Shown: positions 17,153-26,309 of the stretch, one piece after another
Position numbering within the stretch: the first letter of the stretch is position 1
Layout: each line of letters starts with the position of its first letter
From: Hymenobacter sp. YIM 151858-1
Lineage (GTDB): Bacteria > Bacteroidota > Bacteroidia > Cytophagales > Hymenobacteraceae
Length of the DNA: 64,000 nucleotides
Assembly (NCBI RefSeq): GCF_025979705.1
Contig: NZ_CP110136.1
Coordinates: forward strand, 3,844,001-3,908,000
Direction of reading: 5' to 3'
Translations under genes and position numbers: made by a program
The notes under the pieces: model-generated
What the model was told of the DNA's origin: nothing
The model's database searches: none
What the model saw: the letters and a program-made list of their open reading frames with translations, nothing else

Positions 17153-17689
17153 TTACTGTTTCAGCTGGGCATCGAGGGTGCGGAGCTGCTGGTCGTAGCG
17201 GGTGCCGTTGGGCACGGCGGCGGCACCTAGGGCCGTGCGCTCGGCCAGCTTATCGGTGGCTTGCTGCAGCAGGGCCACGCGCTCTTCCAGCTGCCGGAGC
17301 TGCCGGGCGGTGTTGGCCGGTACGGGTGTGCCGGGCACCATTACGCGGGTTTCGCCGGTGCTGCCGGTTACCTGCACGCTTTGCTTTTCGATGGCCTGCG
17401 GCGTGCGCATATCGTCGCGGAAGTTGACAACCACGCCCTGCATGTTCACGGCCTGGCCTTCGGGCAGCTGCTGGCGGGTGCCGTCTTTGCGCACGAGCAT
17501 GCCCGAGGGGTTGATAACGGAGCCGTCGGCGAGGGTTAACGGAGCTTGCAGGCGCGTGGCTTTTCCGGCTTTCAGGCGCATAACCACGCCGTTGCGGCGG
17601 TAGGCGCCGTCTTTCAGAGCAGGGGCCGACTGTGCCACCGAAACCAGGGTAGCGCAGCACAGGAAAAACAACAGGAGTAGGCGTCTCAT
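17153..17689 (-). CDS. Secreted DUF6799-domain protein
   Basis: A 178-residue exported protein. A signal peptide (MRRLLLLFFLCCATLVSVAQS) is followed by a tandem of two similar units of about 25-30 residues built as G...RNGVVMRLKAG and G.LVRKDGTRQQLPEGQ, which is the DUF6799 pattern of Bacteroidota, and then by a C-terminal coiled coil (about residues 130-178, RQLRQLEERVALLQQATDKL). The function of DUF6799 is unknown. The frame is open 33 residues more upstream, but the ATG at 17689 directly precedes the signal peptide. It lies 58 bases after the STAS-like gene in the same orientation. Confidence 0.8.
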   Translation of the reverse strand: MRRLLLLFFLCCATLVSVAQSAPALKDGAYRRNGVVMRLKAGKATRLQAPLTLADGSVINPSGMLVRKDGTRQQLPEGQAVNMQGVVVNFRDDMRTPQAIEKQSVQVTGSTGETRVMVPGTPVPANTARQLRQLEERVALLQQATDKLAERTALGAAAVPNGTRYDQQLRTLDAQLKQ

Positions 17690-17747
17690 GGGGCTATCGG
17701 GCGCGCCGCGAAAAGTGGATGCCGGTGCGCACGCTGCTCTACGCGGC

Positions 17748-18197
17748 CTAGGTGCCCGTTGTTGTAGGCAGCGGTTGGGCGTGCGCAATGTTCAGCTGGC
17801 GGCTTTGCCTGAGCCACTCCGTAGCCGAGTGCTCGTCGGTAAACACCTGCACGCGGCAACGGTCGTCGGCGGGTCGGGCATTGCTGATGATGGCGGGAAT
17901 TTCGCTCTGGTGCGCCGGCGAAATCAGGTAAGCCAGATACACCTGCCCACCCAGGGTAGCTACCAGCCGGGGCAAAAAAGCTTCCATTACCCAGCGCGTG
18001 GCGGTGGTGCTTACCATGCCGCGGCGGCGCATATCGAGCAGCCAGTAGCGCGCCCGGCGGGGTGCGGCCAGCGCCAGGGAAGCCTCGTAGCCTTGGCGCA
18101 CCTCGGCGTCATCTACCCCGCGCAGCCAGCGGCTGAAGAGTAGGCCTAGGTCGTCGCGGAACGACACGTCGACAATATCCTGAAGGGCAGCGCTCAT
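17748..18197 (-). CDS. STAS/SpoIIAA-like hypothetical protein
   Basis: A 149-residue soluble protein without signal peptide. The order of elements (an N-terminal strand near VSFRDDLG, a long helix, YWLLDMRRRG, a helix, AYLISP, and the C-terminal VQVFTDEHSATEWL) matches the small SpoIIAA/STAS-like proteins common in Hymenobacter relatives. A distant paralogue with the same order of elements is at 35102-35596. The stop codon TAG is embedded in a CCTAGG motif (17747-17752). The role is unknown; STAS-like proteins usually bind partners or small ligands. Confidence 0.6.
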   Translation of the reverse strand: MSAALQDIVDVSFRDDLGLLFSRWLRGVDDAEVRQGYEASLALAAPRRARYWLLDMRRRGMVSTTATRWVMEAFLPRLVATLGGQVYLAYLISPAHQSEIPAIISNARPADDRCRVQVFTDEHSATEWLRQSRQLNIAHAQPLPTTTGT

Positions 18198-18532
18198 TAT
18201 CAGCAGAAAAAAAGAAACCAAAGCGCGGCAAAGAGGCGCAACACAGCAGCGGAAGCACAGCCCGGCGGACGTATCTGCTCAGGCAAAAGGGCCGGAAAGC
18301 AAGCAAAAATCGGCACCTCGCCAAATTCAGCCCCCGGGGCGGAGCTGGCAAGCAAAGCAACAGTAGGTGCGGGCGGCGCAGCAGATGGAGGCGCCGGAAA
18401 ACCAGGCTGCCGGCGGGTGGGTGCAGCACCTGGCGTTATACACAACAATACTAAAATTGGGCGCCTAAAGCAAATCGTCGGAGCAACAACGGGCAGCCTA
18501 CCTTTGCGCGCTTTTCCCGTTAGAGGCTTCCT
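18198..18532. other. Divergent intergenic region, 335 bases
   Basis: Contains TACCTTTG on the plus strand at 18499-18506, a good -7 element about 27 bases before the MFS gene. No -33 element, repeat or small gene was recognised in the rest. Confidence 0.5.
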
Positions 18533-19831
18533 ATGAGTACTGCCGATTCGGCCGCGCCCCAGCGGCCCCTCCACGACCCCTACGCCGCGCTGCGCATTCC
18601 GGAGTTTCGTCGCCTGATTTCGGCGCGGGTGTGTTTGGTGCTGGCCACGCAAATGCAGGCCGTGGTAGTGGGCTGGCAGATGTACCAGCTGACCAAAGAC
18701 CCGCTGGCCCTCGGGCTGATTGGCCTGGCCGAGGCCATACCCAGCATCACGGTGTCGCTGTACGCGGGGCACGTGGCCGATTCGGTGCGGCGCAAAAACA
18801 TCATCGTGTCGGCCGTAACGGTGTTTATGCTGTGCTCGTTGGCCTTGTACCTGTTCACCAGGCCTACGGGCGCGTGGGTGATTGAGCACTACAAAACCCT
18901 GCCCATTTACGCGGTCATCTTCGTGAGCGGCATTGCGCGGGGCTTTTTGGGGCCGGCCTTGTTTTCGTTTATGCCGCAGCTGCTGCCCAACCGCCAGCTG
19001 CTGCCCAATGCCATTACCTGGAACAGCTCCACGTGGCAGTTTTCGGCCGTAATGGGGCCTGCCATCGGCGGTTTGCTCTACGCGCACCTAGGGATATCGG
19101 CGGCTTACGGCATCGATTTGATTTTGACGATTATGGCCCTGCTGCTGTTTAGCAGCATAGCCGGGCGGCCGCTGCCGCCGCGCGAGGGCGAGCAACTGAG
19201 CCTGCAGGAAAGCATTTTGTCGGGCGTGCGCTTCATCTTCCAGAATCAGATTGTGCTGGCGGCCCTGTCGCTCGATTTGTTTGCGGTGCTGTTTGGCGGG
19301 GCCGTGGCCTTGCTGCCTATCTTCGCCGACGAAATCCTGAAAACCGGCGCCGACGGCCTGGGTTACCTGCGCGCCGCGCCGGCCGTGGGCTCGGTGCTCA
19401 TGGCCGTTACGCTTACCTACTTTCCGTTGCACCGCCACATGGGGCGTAAGCTGTTGTGGGCCGTGGCGGGTTTTGGGTTGGCCACCGTGGGCTTTGCGTT
19501 GTCCACCAACTTCTGGTTGTCGTTGTTCCTGCTGTTTCTCACCGGCGTGTTCGATTCGGTTTCGGTTATCGTGCGCTCCACGCTTATCCACACCTTCACG
19601 CCCGAGTACATGAAGGGCCGCGTGGCTGCCGTGAACAACATCTTCATCGGCTCGTCCAACGAAATCGGCGCCTTCGAGTCGGGCACGGTAGCCCGGCTGA
19701 TGGGCGTGGTGCCCTCGGTGGTGTTTGGCGGCCTGATGACGCTGGTGGTGGTGGGCTTTACGGCCCTGCTGGCTCCGCGCCTGCGCCGACTGCAAAACGT
19801 GAAGGAGGCCGCCCCGGTGGCCGCTACCTAG
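18533..19831 (+). CDS. MFS transporter, EntS-like exporter family
   Basis: A 432-residue inner-membrane transporter with about 12 hydrophobic segments. The first cytoplasmic loop reads GHVADSVRRKNII, the usual MFS motif A pattern, and the N-terminus RISARVCLVLATQMQAVVVGWQMYQLT and SFMPQLLPNRQLLPNAITWNSSTWQ are typical of the MFS_3/enterobactin-exporter-like branch. Substrate unknown; relatives export siderophores or drugs. It is a single-gene unit with its own -7 element. The last codons read Thr then TAG, where the stop is part of a CCTAGG motif at 19827. Confidence 0.9.
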   Translation: MSTADSAAPQRPLHDPYAALRIPEFRRLISARVCLVLATQMQAVVVGWQMYQLTKDPLALGLIGLAEAIPSITVSLYAGHVADSVRRKNIIVSAVTVFMLCSLALYLFTRPTGAWVIEHYKTLPIYAVIFVSGIARGFLGPALFSFMPQLLPNRQLLPNAITWNSSTWQFSAVMGPAIGGLLYAHLGISAAYGIDLILTIMALLLFSSIAGRPLPPREGEQLSLQESILSGVRFIFQNQIVLAALSLDLFAVLFGGAVALLPIFADEILKTGADGLGYLRAAPAVGSVLMAVTLTYFPLHRHMGRKLLWAVAGFGLATVGFALSTNFWLSLFLLFLTGVFDSVSVIVRSTLIHTFTPEYMKGRVAAVNNIFIGSSNEIGAFESGTVARLMGVVPSVVFGGLMTLVVVGFTALLAPRLRRLQNVKEAAPVAAT

Positions 19832-20155
19832 GGCACGGCCAGCCAGCGGACAGCCGTGTCCGAAACCGGACATAATTTCGACATCATTTGGCCGCTGTTT
19901 GCCCGCAGCAACCACATTATCATGTGTTTACTGGTGTGGCATTGATTTGGTATTTCGTACGGGCATTCACCTGGGCCTTGTACGATTATGGACAGTTACG
20001 CTTTGCTTGCCCCGATTTCGGTTTCGCCTGTGGTACGCCGTGTGGCTGCCTGGGCTGAGCATGCAATTGAGCCTTCGATAAAGCATAGCGCAAAGCATAT
20101 CTTCCGTAGTTTTGCGCCGCGTCAGCCGCAAGGCCCGCGTGCTACCCGCGAGGAT
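19832..20155. other. Intergenic region upstream of ECF sigma gene
   Basis: A 324-base region. TAGTTTTG at 20107-20114 matches the -7 consensus and would give a leader of about 35 bases to the sigma gene start at 20156; the frame is open back to 19988, but that would run through this element. No -33 element or repeat was seen. Confidence 0.45.
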
Positions 20156-20746
20156 ATGGCTGCCAGTATACCCGAAGTTGAAACAGTAGATGCCCTGGAA
20201 GCCCGCCTGGCCGAGCTGCAGCGCACCAACGGGGAGGCTTTCATGCAAGAGCTGTTTCGGGCCTTTTACCGTCCCCTAGGTAGCGTCGTGTTCCGGGTAG
20301 TGCACGACCGCGCCGTGGCCGAAGACCTGCTGCAGGACGTGTTTTTGCGCATCTGGAACAACCGCGATACGCTCGTTATCAGCAGCACCTACAAAGCCTA
20401 CCTCTACCGCGCCGCCCTGAACGCGGCCCTGCGCCACGTAGCGCAGCAAAAACGCCAGGTAAGCTGGGACGACGCCAACCTCGCCGAACCCGGCCGCGAC
20501 ACCACCGCCGAGCACCTGGAGGGCCAGGAGGCCGAGCAGCTGGTGGCCAGCGCCCTCGAAGCCCTGCCGCCGCAGTGCCGCGCCGTGTTTCTGATGAGCC
20601 GGCAAGAGGGCATGAGCTATCAGCAGATTGCCGAAGCGCTGGAAGTGGCGCCCAAAACCGTAGAAAACCAAATGGGCAAGGCCCTGCGCATCATGCGCGA
20701 AAAGCTCAGTGGCTTTTTTTCGGGCCTGAATTCGTGGCTGTTATAG
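20156..20746 (+). CDS. ECF RNA polymerase sigma factor, FecI-like
   Basis: A 196-residue ECF sigma factor. Region 2 lies at about residues 28-95 (FRAFYRPLGSVVFRVVHDR, AEDLLQDVFLRIWNNRD, YKAYLYRAALNAALRH) and region 4 at about 130-188 (LEALPPQCRAVFLMSRQEGM, SYQQIAEALEVAPKTVENQM). This is the group of Bacteroidota ECF factors usually paired with FecR anti-sigma proteins and SusC-type receptors. The nearest FecR is 4.5 kb downstream at 25202, beyond a GIN-domain lipoprotein, a TonB receptor and a DUF4249 gene, all on the same strand. Whether that FecR controls this sigma factor is an open question. Confidence 0.92.
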   Translation: MAASIPEVETVDALEARLAELQRTNGEAFMQELFRAFYRPLGSVVFRVVHDRAVAEDLLQDVFLRIWNNRDTLVISSTYKAYLYRAALNAALRHVAQQKRQVSWDDANLAEPGRDTTAEHLEGQEAEQLVASALEALPPQCRAVFLMSRQEGMSYQQIAEALEVAPKTVENQMGKALRIMREKLSGFFSGLNSWLL

Positions 20747-20843
20747 CGAGGTTGAAAATTTTTTCAGGGGTGGCGTAGGGGTAGGGCCCGGGTTGCGGCT
20801 CTTACTACTGAAAACCCTGATCAACCAACCTCTCTCAACCGCT

Positions 20844-21578
20844 ATGAAAACCAACTGGCTCATCGCTCCACTTGTCTCGGTACTGCTACTCTCTGCCGGC
20901 TGCTCGCACGAAGGCGACGCTTTCGGCCCGCGGGTGCGGGGCACTGGCCCCACCGTTACGGAAACCCGCTCGCTCAACAGCTTCAGCCGTGTGGAGCTCA
21001 AGATTGATGCGGAGGTAATTCTCACGCAGGGCAGCCGGCAGGAAGTACGCCTCGAAGGCCAACGCAACATCCTCGATGTGCTCGAAACCGAAATCAACGG
21101 CGACGAGCTGCAGATTGAGTACGGCCACGTGCAGGTACGCAGCCACGATCCTATTAAAGTGTACATCACGGTGCCTTCGCTGTCGGAGGTGCAAGTATCG
21201 GGCTCGGGCAAAGTGCGCAGCACCTCGCCGTGGTCGGCCAACTCCTTTCAGGTAGAGGTATCGGGCTCCGGCGAAGCCACCCTCGACCTAGCCCGGGTAC
21301 AAAGCCTTCGCACCCGCATTTCGGGTTCGGGCGAGGCCCGCCTAGGTGGCGAGGCCACCAGCCACACCGTCAACATCAGCGGCTCGGGCAAGGTAAGCGC
21401 CTACGAGCTGGCCACGCAGGATACTTACGCCTCCATCAGCGGCTCGGGCAAAGCCTACGTGCACGCCGCCCGCACGCTCAACGCCGAAATCAGCGGCAGC
21501 GGCACGGTTTACTACCGCGGCAACCCCACTGTTACCACGCGCATCTCGGGCTCGGGCAAAGTGCTGTCGGGCAACTAA
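20844..21578 (+). CDS. GIN-domain (DUF2807) lipoprotein
   Basis: A 244-residue lipoprotein (lipobox LLLSAGC near residue 19) with a DUF2807/putative auto-transporter adhesin head GIN domain. Most of the chain is a right-handed beta-helix-like array in which the phrase SGSGK or SGSGE recurs seven times with spacings of mostly about 20 residues, preceded by the typical FSRVELKIDAEVILTQG entry. Such proteins are exposed in the periplasm or on the surface; the function is not established. I chose ATG 20844 over the upstream open frame because it begins the lipoprotein signal. It follows the ECF sigma gene by about 100 bases and could be its target. Confidence 0.9.
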   Translation: MKTNWLIAPLVSVLLLSAGCSHEGDAFGPRVRGTGPTVTETRSLNSFSRVELKIDAEVILTQGSRQEVRLEGQRNILDVLETEINGDELQIEYGHVQVRSHDPIKVYITVPSLSEVQVSGSGKVRSTSPWSANSFQVEVSGSGEATLDLARVQSLRTRISGSGEARLGGEATSHTVNISGSGKVSAYELATQDTYASISGSGKAYVHAARTLNAEISGSGTVYYRGNPTVTTRISGSGKVLSGN

Positions 21579-21767
21579 TCTCAGTTGGGGAGTTCCTGAG
21601 TTTAGGAATTGGCTCTGCGTTCGGCCTCCAAACCGCGCCAGCAAAACTCGCTCACTCCTTAACTCCCTAACTCATCAATTCCCAAACTCTCCCTTCTCTC
21701 AACAACCGCAACTGCTCTGGCTGGCGTCTGCTAGCCACCTAGGGAAGCTGCATCTCTGAAAACAAAC

Positions 21768-24158
21768 ATGAAACTACCTATCCAATGGGGGCTGGCCGCG
21801 GGGCTGCTACTGACGGCCAGTCCCACCTGGAGCCAGAACGCGCCCGCGGCCACCAGGCAGGCGCCCGCCGGGCAGGCTACCCTAAGCGGCTACCTGCGCG
21901 ACGGCGCCACCGGCGAAGCCTTGGTAGGTGCCAGCGTATTCGTGAAAGCGCTGGGCCTAGGTGCCAACACCGACGAAAACGGCTACTACCAACTGCAGCT
22001 GCCCAAAGGCACGCACACCGTTACTTACCTGATTATGGGCTACGAGCCGCAGGAGGTGCGCCTCGACCTAGGGGCCGATGCCACGCGCTCGGTGAAGCTC
22101 GCGGCCGTGCGCATGCAAACGCAGGAAGTGGTGGTGCAAGGCCAGCGCGCCGAAGACAACGTGCGCAAGCCCGAAATGAGCGTGAACAAGCTCGATATGA
22201 ACACCGTGAAGCTCATGCCCGCGCTCCTGGGTGAGGTGGATGTGGTGCGCAGCATTCAGCTGCTGCCCGGCGTGACGACGGTAGGCGAGGGGGCTTCGGG
22301 CTTCAACGTGCGCGGCGGCGGCGTCGATCAGAACCTGATTTTGATGGACGAGATGCCCGTGTACAACGTGTCGCACTTGTTTGGCTTGTTCTCGGCCTTC
22401 AACCCCGATGCCGTGCAGGACATGAAGCTGTACAAGGGCGGCATTCCGGCTCAGTACGGCGGGCGGTTGTCGTCGCTGCTCGATGTGCGCCTGCGTGATG
22501 GGCACACGGCCGAGCGCGCCAGCGTAAACGGCGGCATTGGCCTGATTTCGAGCCGGCTGGCCGTGGAGGCGCCGCTGATCAAGGACCGCACCTCGGTGGT
22601 GCTGGCCGGCCGCCGCTCCTACGGCGACTTGTTCCTGAAGCTGGTGCCCGATCAGAAAGACAATCAGGCGTACTTCTACGACCTGAGCGTGAAGGTGAAC
22701 CACAAGTTTAGCTCGCGCGACCAGCTGCAGCTAACCGGCTACCGCGGCCGCGACGTGTTCAACTTCAGCAACGTGTTTAAAAACAACTGGGGCAATACCG
22801 GCGGCACCGCCCGCTGGACGCACCAGTTCTCGCCCCGCTTGTTCGGGAACTTTACCGGCGTGGCCGCGCAGTACGATTACGCCCTAGGTGTGCCCAACGG
22901 CACGCAGGCCTTTGAGTGGACCTCGAGCGTGCGCAACTACACCGGCAAAGCCAATTTGAGCTTCCTGCTGAATGCGAACAACACCATTAGCGGCGGTGTG
23001 AGCGGTACCCGTTACCAGTTTAACCCCGCTACGGTAAAGCCGCTGAGCGCCGAGTCGATATTCGTGGAGCTGAAGGTGGACGAGCAAAAGGCGGGCGAGT
23101 ACGCGGCTTACCTCGACAACGAGCAAACCCTGTCGCCGCGCCTGCAGCTGCAGTATGGCCTGCGCCTGTCGGTGTTCGATTTCCTAGGTACCGGCAAAAC
23201 CATTTACGACTACCAGGGCGAAACCGGGCAGCGCAAAGACCCGCTGAACCCGCGCACGCCCAAAAACGGCGAGGTGGTGAAGCGCTACGCCAACCTCGAG
23301 CCCCGCGCCTCGCTGCGCTTCACCCTGAGTGAGAACAGCTCGCTGAAAGCCAGCTACAACCGCACGGCGCAGTACATCCACCTGATTTCGAACACCACGG
23401 CCGCCTCGCCCTTGGATGTGTGGAGCCCCAGCACCAACAACATCCGGCCGGAGCGCGCCGACCAAGTGGCCCTAGGTTACTTCCGCAACTTCCTCGACAA
23501 CGGCTACGAGGCCTCGGTGGAGGTGTTCGGCAAAACCATGGACAACCAGATCGACTACGTGAACGGGGCCAACACCCTGCTCAACAAGAATCTGGAAGGC
23601 GAGCTGCTCTACGGCCAGGGCCGCGCCTACGGGGCGGAGTTCTTCGTGAAGAAAAACCAAGGCCCGCTTACCGGTTGGGTGAGCTACACCTTGTCGCGCT
23701 CGGAGCGGCAGATCGACGGCATTAACCGCGGCGAGTGGTACGCCAACAAGTACGACAAAACGCACAACCTCTCGGTGGTGAGCATGTACCAAGTGGGCAA
23801 GCGCCTCACGGTGTCGGGCAACTTTGCCTACAGCACCGGCGTGGCTACCACCTTCCCCAACGCCCGCTTCAGCTATGAGGGGCTGGTGGTGCCGGTGGTA
23901 AGCGGCGATGCCCGCAACAACTACCGCGTGCCCGCCTACCACCGCCTCGACCTAGGCGCCACGCTCAAGAACCGCACGGTGGAAGGCCGCCGCTGGCAGA
24001 GCGAGTGGGTGTTCTCGGTGTACAACGTGTACAGCCGCCGCAACGCCTACGGCATCTACTTCCGCCAGAACGAAGACAATCCGCGCAAAACTGAGGCCGT
24101 GCGCCTGTCGGTGTTCGGCTCGATGCTGCCTTCAGTGTCTTACAACTTCAACTTCTAA
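21768..24158 (+). CDS. TonB-dependent receptor with carboxypeptidase-like N-domain
   Basis: A 796-residue outer-membrane receptor for energy-dependent uptake. Signal peptide about 1-22; a carboxypeptidase D regulatory-like domain about 38-115 (LSGYLRDGATGEALVGASVF, NGYYQLQLPKG); plug domain about 140-250 (EVDVVRSIQLLPGV, FNVRGGGVDQNLILMDEMP, YGGRLSSLLDVRLRDG); then a 22-strand barrel to the C-terminus. There is no STN domain, so it is not itself a transducing receptor. The DUF4249 lipoprotein follows after 21 bases; this pairing is common in Bacteroidota. It is rich in CCTAGGT (six copies, all Leu-Gly). The ligand is unknown. Confidence 0.94.
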   Translation: MKLPIQWGLAAGLLLTASPTWSQNAPAATRQAPAGQATLSGYLRDGATGEALVGASVFVKALGLGANTDENGYYQLQLPKGTHTVTYLIMGYEPQEVRLDLGADATRSVKLAAVRMQTQEVVVQGQRAEDNVRKPEMSVNKLDMNTVKLMPALLGEVDVVRSIQLLPGVTTVGEGASGFNVRGGGVDQNLILMDEMPVYNVSHLFGLFSAFNPDAVQDMKLYKGGIPAQYGGRLSSLLDVRLRDGHTAERASVNGGIGLISSRLAVEAPLIKDRTSVVLAGRRSYGDLFLKLVPDQKDNQAYFYDLSVKVNHKFSSRDQLQLTGYRGRDVFNFSNVFKNNWGNTGGTARWTHQFSPRLFGNFTGVAAQYDYALGVPNGTQAFEWTSSVRNYTGKANLSFLLNANNTISGGVSGTRYQFNPATVKPLSAESIFVELKVDEQKAGEYAAYLDNEQTLSPRLQLQYGLRLSVFDFLGTGKTIYDYQGETGQRKDPLNPRTPKNGEVVKRYANLEPRASLRFTLSENSSLKASYNRTAQYIHLISNTTAASPLDVWSPSTNNIRPERADQVALGYFRNFLDNGYEASVEVFGKTMDNQIDYVNGANTLLNKNLEGELLYGQGRAYGAEFFVKKNQGPLTGWVSYTLSRSERQIDGINRGEWYANKYDKTHNLSVVSMYQVGKRLTVSGNFAYSTGVATTFPNARFSYEGLVVPVVSGDARNNYRVPAYHRLDLGATLKNRTVEGRRWQSEWVFSVYNVYSRRNAYGIYFRQNEDNPRKTEAVRLSVFGSMLPSVSYNFNF

Positions 24159-24179
24159 CGGCTGCGGCCGCCTAGCTAT

Positions 24180-25010
24180 ATGCTTGCCCGTTTCATCTCT
24201 TTTGCTGCCTTAGCCCTAACCCTAGGTACGCTGGCCAGCTGCACCGATGTGGTGCCGATAGATTTGCCCGAGCCGGAGTCGCAGTTGGCCGTGGAAGGCA
24301 ACATCACCGACCAACCCGGTCCCTACGAAATTCGCCTGACGCGCACCGGCGCTTACTTCGACGACAAAACCCCACTGGCCGTACGTGGCGCCGAACTCAC
24401 CATTTCGGATAGCCAGGGCACTACCGAAACCCTGCGCGAAACCGAACCCGGCGTGTACCAAACCAGCACCTTGCGCGGGCGCATCGGCAACCAGTACACG
24501 CTCACCATTAAGGCCGATGGGCAGGAGTACCGCGCCGCTACCGAAATCAAGCGCGTGCCCGAAATCGACCGGTTTGAGCAGCAGCACAAAGTAAACGAGC
24601 CCGGCTGGCGCGACGGATACTACGTGCTCTACAACGGCCCCGAGCTGCCTGGCGTGGGCGACTACTACCGCTTTAAGCTGTACCAGAACGACACGCTGCG
24701 CAACAACCCCGACGAGCTGATTGTGCGCGACGATGCCTTGGTAGATGGCAAGTACATCGGCGACGTGGAGCTCACCGACCGGCCTTTCCGCATCGGCGAC
24801 CGGGTGCGGGTGGAAATCCTGTCGCTGCCGAAGGATTATTTCTTCTTCCTGAACGAGATGTTCACGCAGATCAACAACGTGGGCATGTTCTCGTCGCCGC
24901 CCGCCAACGTGCGCACCAACATCATCAACGTCGATCCGAAAGGCCCGAAAGCCGTAGGCTACTTTGCCGGCACCGCCGTGCGCTCGGCTAGCCTCACCAT
25001 CACGCCATAG
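24180..25010 (+). CDS. DUF4249 lipoprotein, partner of TonB receptor
   Basis: A 276-residue lipoprotein (lipobox TLASC near residue 20) of the DUF4249 family, whose start reads CTDVVPIDLPEPESQLAVEG. Beta-rich, with YEIRLTRTG and YTLTIKADGQEY typical of the immunoglobulin-like N-terminal part. These proteins are routinely encoded directly after a TonB-dependent receptor with a carboxypeptidase-like domain and are thought to be its surface-exposed partner; here the spacing is 21 bases. A hairpin element begins three bases after the stop codon. Confidence 0.9.
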   Translation: MLARFISFAALALTLGTLASCTDVVPIDLPEPESQLAVEGNITDQPGPYEIRLTRTGAYFDDKTPLAVRGAELTISDSQGTTETLRETEPGVYQTSTLRGRIGNQYTLTIKADGQEYRAATEIKRVPEIDRFEQQHKVNEPGWRDGYYVLYNGPELPGVGDYYRFKLYQNDTLRNNPDELIVRDDALVDGKYIGDVELTDRPFRIGDRVRVEILSLPKDYFFFLNEMFTQINNVGMFSSPPANVRTNIINVDPKGPKAVGYFAGTAVRSASLTITP

Positions 25011-25012
25011 CA

Positions 25013-25152
25013 GTAGCGCGGACTTTGGCTACGCCTTCCTTCGGTTGTAGTCCGCGTCCTAGGATAGTAACTTCTAATCAGTTGAACGATTGATAGTACT
25101 ATCCGAAGGACGCGGGCTGAACCGAAGGAAGGCGTAGCCAAGCCTACGCTAC
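25013..25152. repeat. Hairpin-type intergenic element, about 140 bases
   Basis: Two arms of about 56 bases (25013-25069 and 25097-25152) are near-perfect inverted copies. Both begin GTAGCG, contain the shared segment TTGGCTACGCCTTCCTTCGG and end GGATAGTA, with a short AT-rich loop. The left arm carries TCCTAGGA, the right TCCTTCGG in its place. No coding potential. It resembles REP/MITE-like non-autonomous elements and could also terminate the receptor operon. Confidence 0.85.
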
Positions 25153-25201
25153 ATGCAGTTTGGTCGAAAATCACCAACTTAATACCCGATTCTCCGCCAC
25201 C

Positions 25202-26275
25202 ATGCCCGACCTCTACCCCGATACGGAAGCCCCCTGGGAGCTACTCGCCAAACATTTGGCGGGCGAAGCCTCTGTGTCGGAACAGGAGGAGCTGCACCGC
25301 TGGCTAATGGCGCGCCCGAGCCGCCTGCGCGTGCTTACCGATGCCACCCGGGCGTGGGAGCGAGGCGGCACCACGGCCGAGGTTTTCACCGAAGCTGATG
25401 TGGATAAAGCCTGGCGGCGCTTTAGCGCCGCGGCCGGCATAAAAACCACCGGCGGCAGCACGGTAGCACCACCTGCACCGGCCGAAGAAGCTCGGGTAGT
25501 TTCGATGTGGGGCAGCAGCCAAACCTGGATGCGCGTAGCCGCGGCCGTGTTGCTGCTGGTAGGTGCCTGGGCCGTGGCCCGCACCTTCTTGCTCAGCCGC
25601 AACGCGGCCGAAACGGTAACGGTAGCCGCCGGCCCCGAGCGCAAGCTAAGCACCTTGCCCGATGGCAGCCGCGTGTGGGTAAACCGCAACTCCACGCTCA
25701 GCTACGCCGCCGATTTCAACGAGAATAGCCGCGTGGTGCAGCTGAAAGGCGAGGCGTTCTTCGAAGTAAAAAAGGACAACGGCCGACCCTTTACGGTGCT
25801 GGCCAACGACACCCGCACGCGGGTGCTGGGCACCTCCTTCAACGTGCGCGCCTACTCGGCCGAAGATTCGGTGGAGGTATCGGTGGTGACGGGACGCGTG
25901 GCGTTCAGCCCTGATCGGCAGAAGGTGACGGTGCAGGACTCGGTGGTGCTTACGCCGGGGCTGCGCGGCGTAATCCGGCGCTCGGCACCGGCGGTGGCCG
26001 TGCAAAAGCCCATCATCGACCCCAACTTCCGGGCGTGGCAGCAGGATGAGCTGGTGTTCGACAACCAGAGCCTCGGCCAGGTGGCCCAAGCCCTTACGCG
26101 CTTCTACGGCACGCCCGTGGAGCTAAGCCGACCCGAGCTGGCGAACTGCCGCTTTACGGGCACCTTCAAACAGGCCCAACTGCCGCAAGTGCTGCGCGTC
26201 GTCAGCCTGTCGGCTAATCTGTCGGTTTCGCAATCCGCCGACGGCTATACCCTTGACGGACCGGGCTGCCAATAG
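25202..26275 (+). CDS. FecR-family anti-sigma factor
   Basis: A 357-residue inner-membrane regulator. The cytoplasmic N-terminus (about 1-105) contains LLAKHLAGEASVSEQEELHRWL, the usual sigma-binding start; one transmembrane helix at about 110-130 (MRVAAAVLLLVGAWAVARTF); the periplasmic FecR domain at about 135-240 (LPDGSRVWVNRNSTLSY, VLGTSFNVRAYSA) and a C-terminal DUF4974 domain at about 285-350. It normally binds an ECF sigma factor and receives a signal from an STN domain. No sigma gene directly precedes it; the STN-domain gene follows after 34 bases. Start ATG 25202 chosen because upstream sequence overlaps the hairpin element region. Confidence 0.93.
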   Translation: MPDLYPDTEAPWELLAKHLAGEASVSEQEELHRWLMARPSRLRVLTDATRAWERGGTTAEVFTEADVDKAWRRFSAAAGIKTTGGSTVAPPAPAEEARVVSMWGSSQTWMRVAAAVLLLVGAWAVARTFLLSRNAAETVTVAAGPERKLSTLPDGSRVWVNRNSTLSYAADFNENSRVVQLKGEAFFEVKKDNGRPFTVLANDTRTRVLGTSFNVRAYSAEDSVEVSVVTGRVAFSPDRQKVTVQDSVVLTPGLRGVIRRSAPAVAVQKPIIDPNFRAWQQDELVFDNQSLGQVAQALTRFYGTPVELSRPELANCRFTGTFKQAQLPQVLRVVSLSANLSVSQSADGYTLDGPGCQ

Positions 26276-26309
26276 CCCTATCTTCACCCTCCAACAGACT
26301 TCCTGATCC

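Noticed and set aside
21579-21767. Possible inverted repeat between the GIN lipoprotein and TonB receptor genes
   Set aside because: The GAGTT/AACTC-rich segments match only loosely; not strong enough to call.
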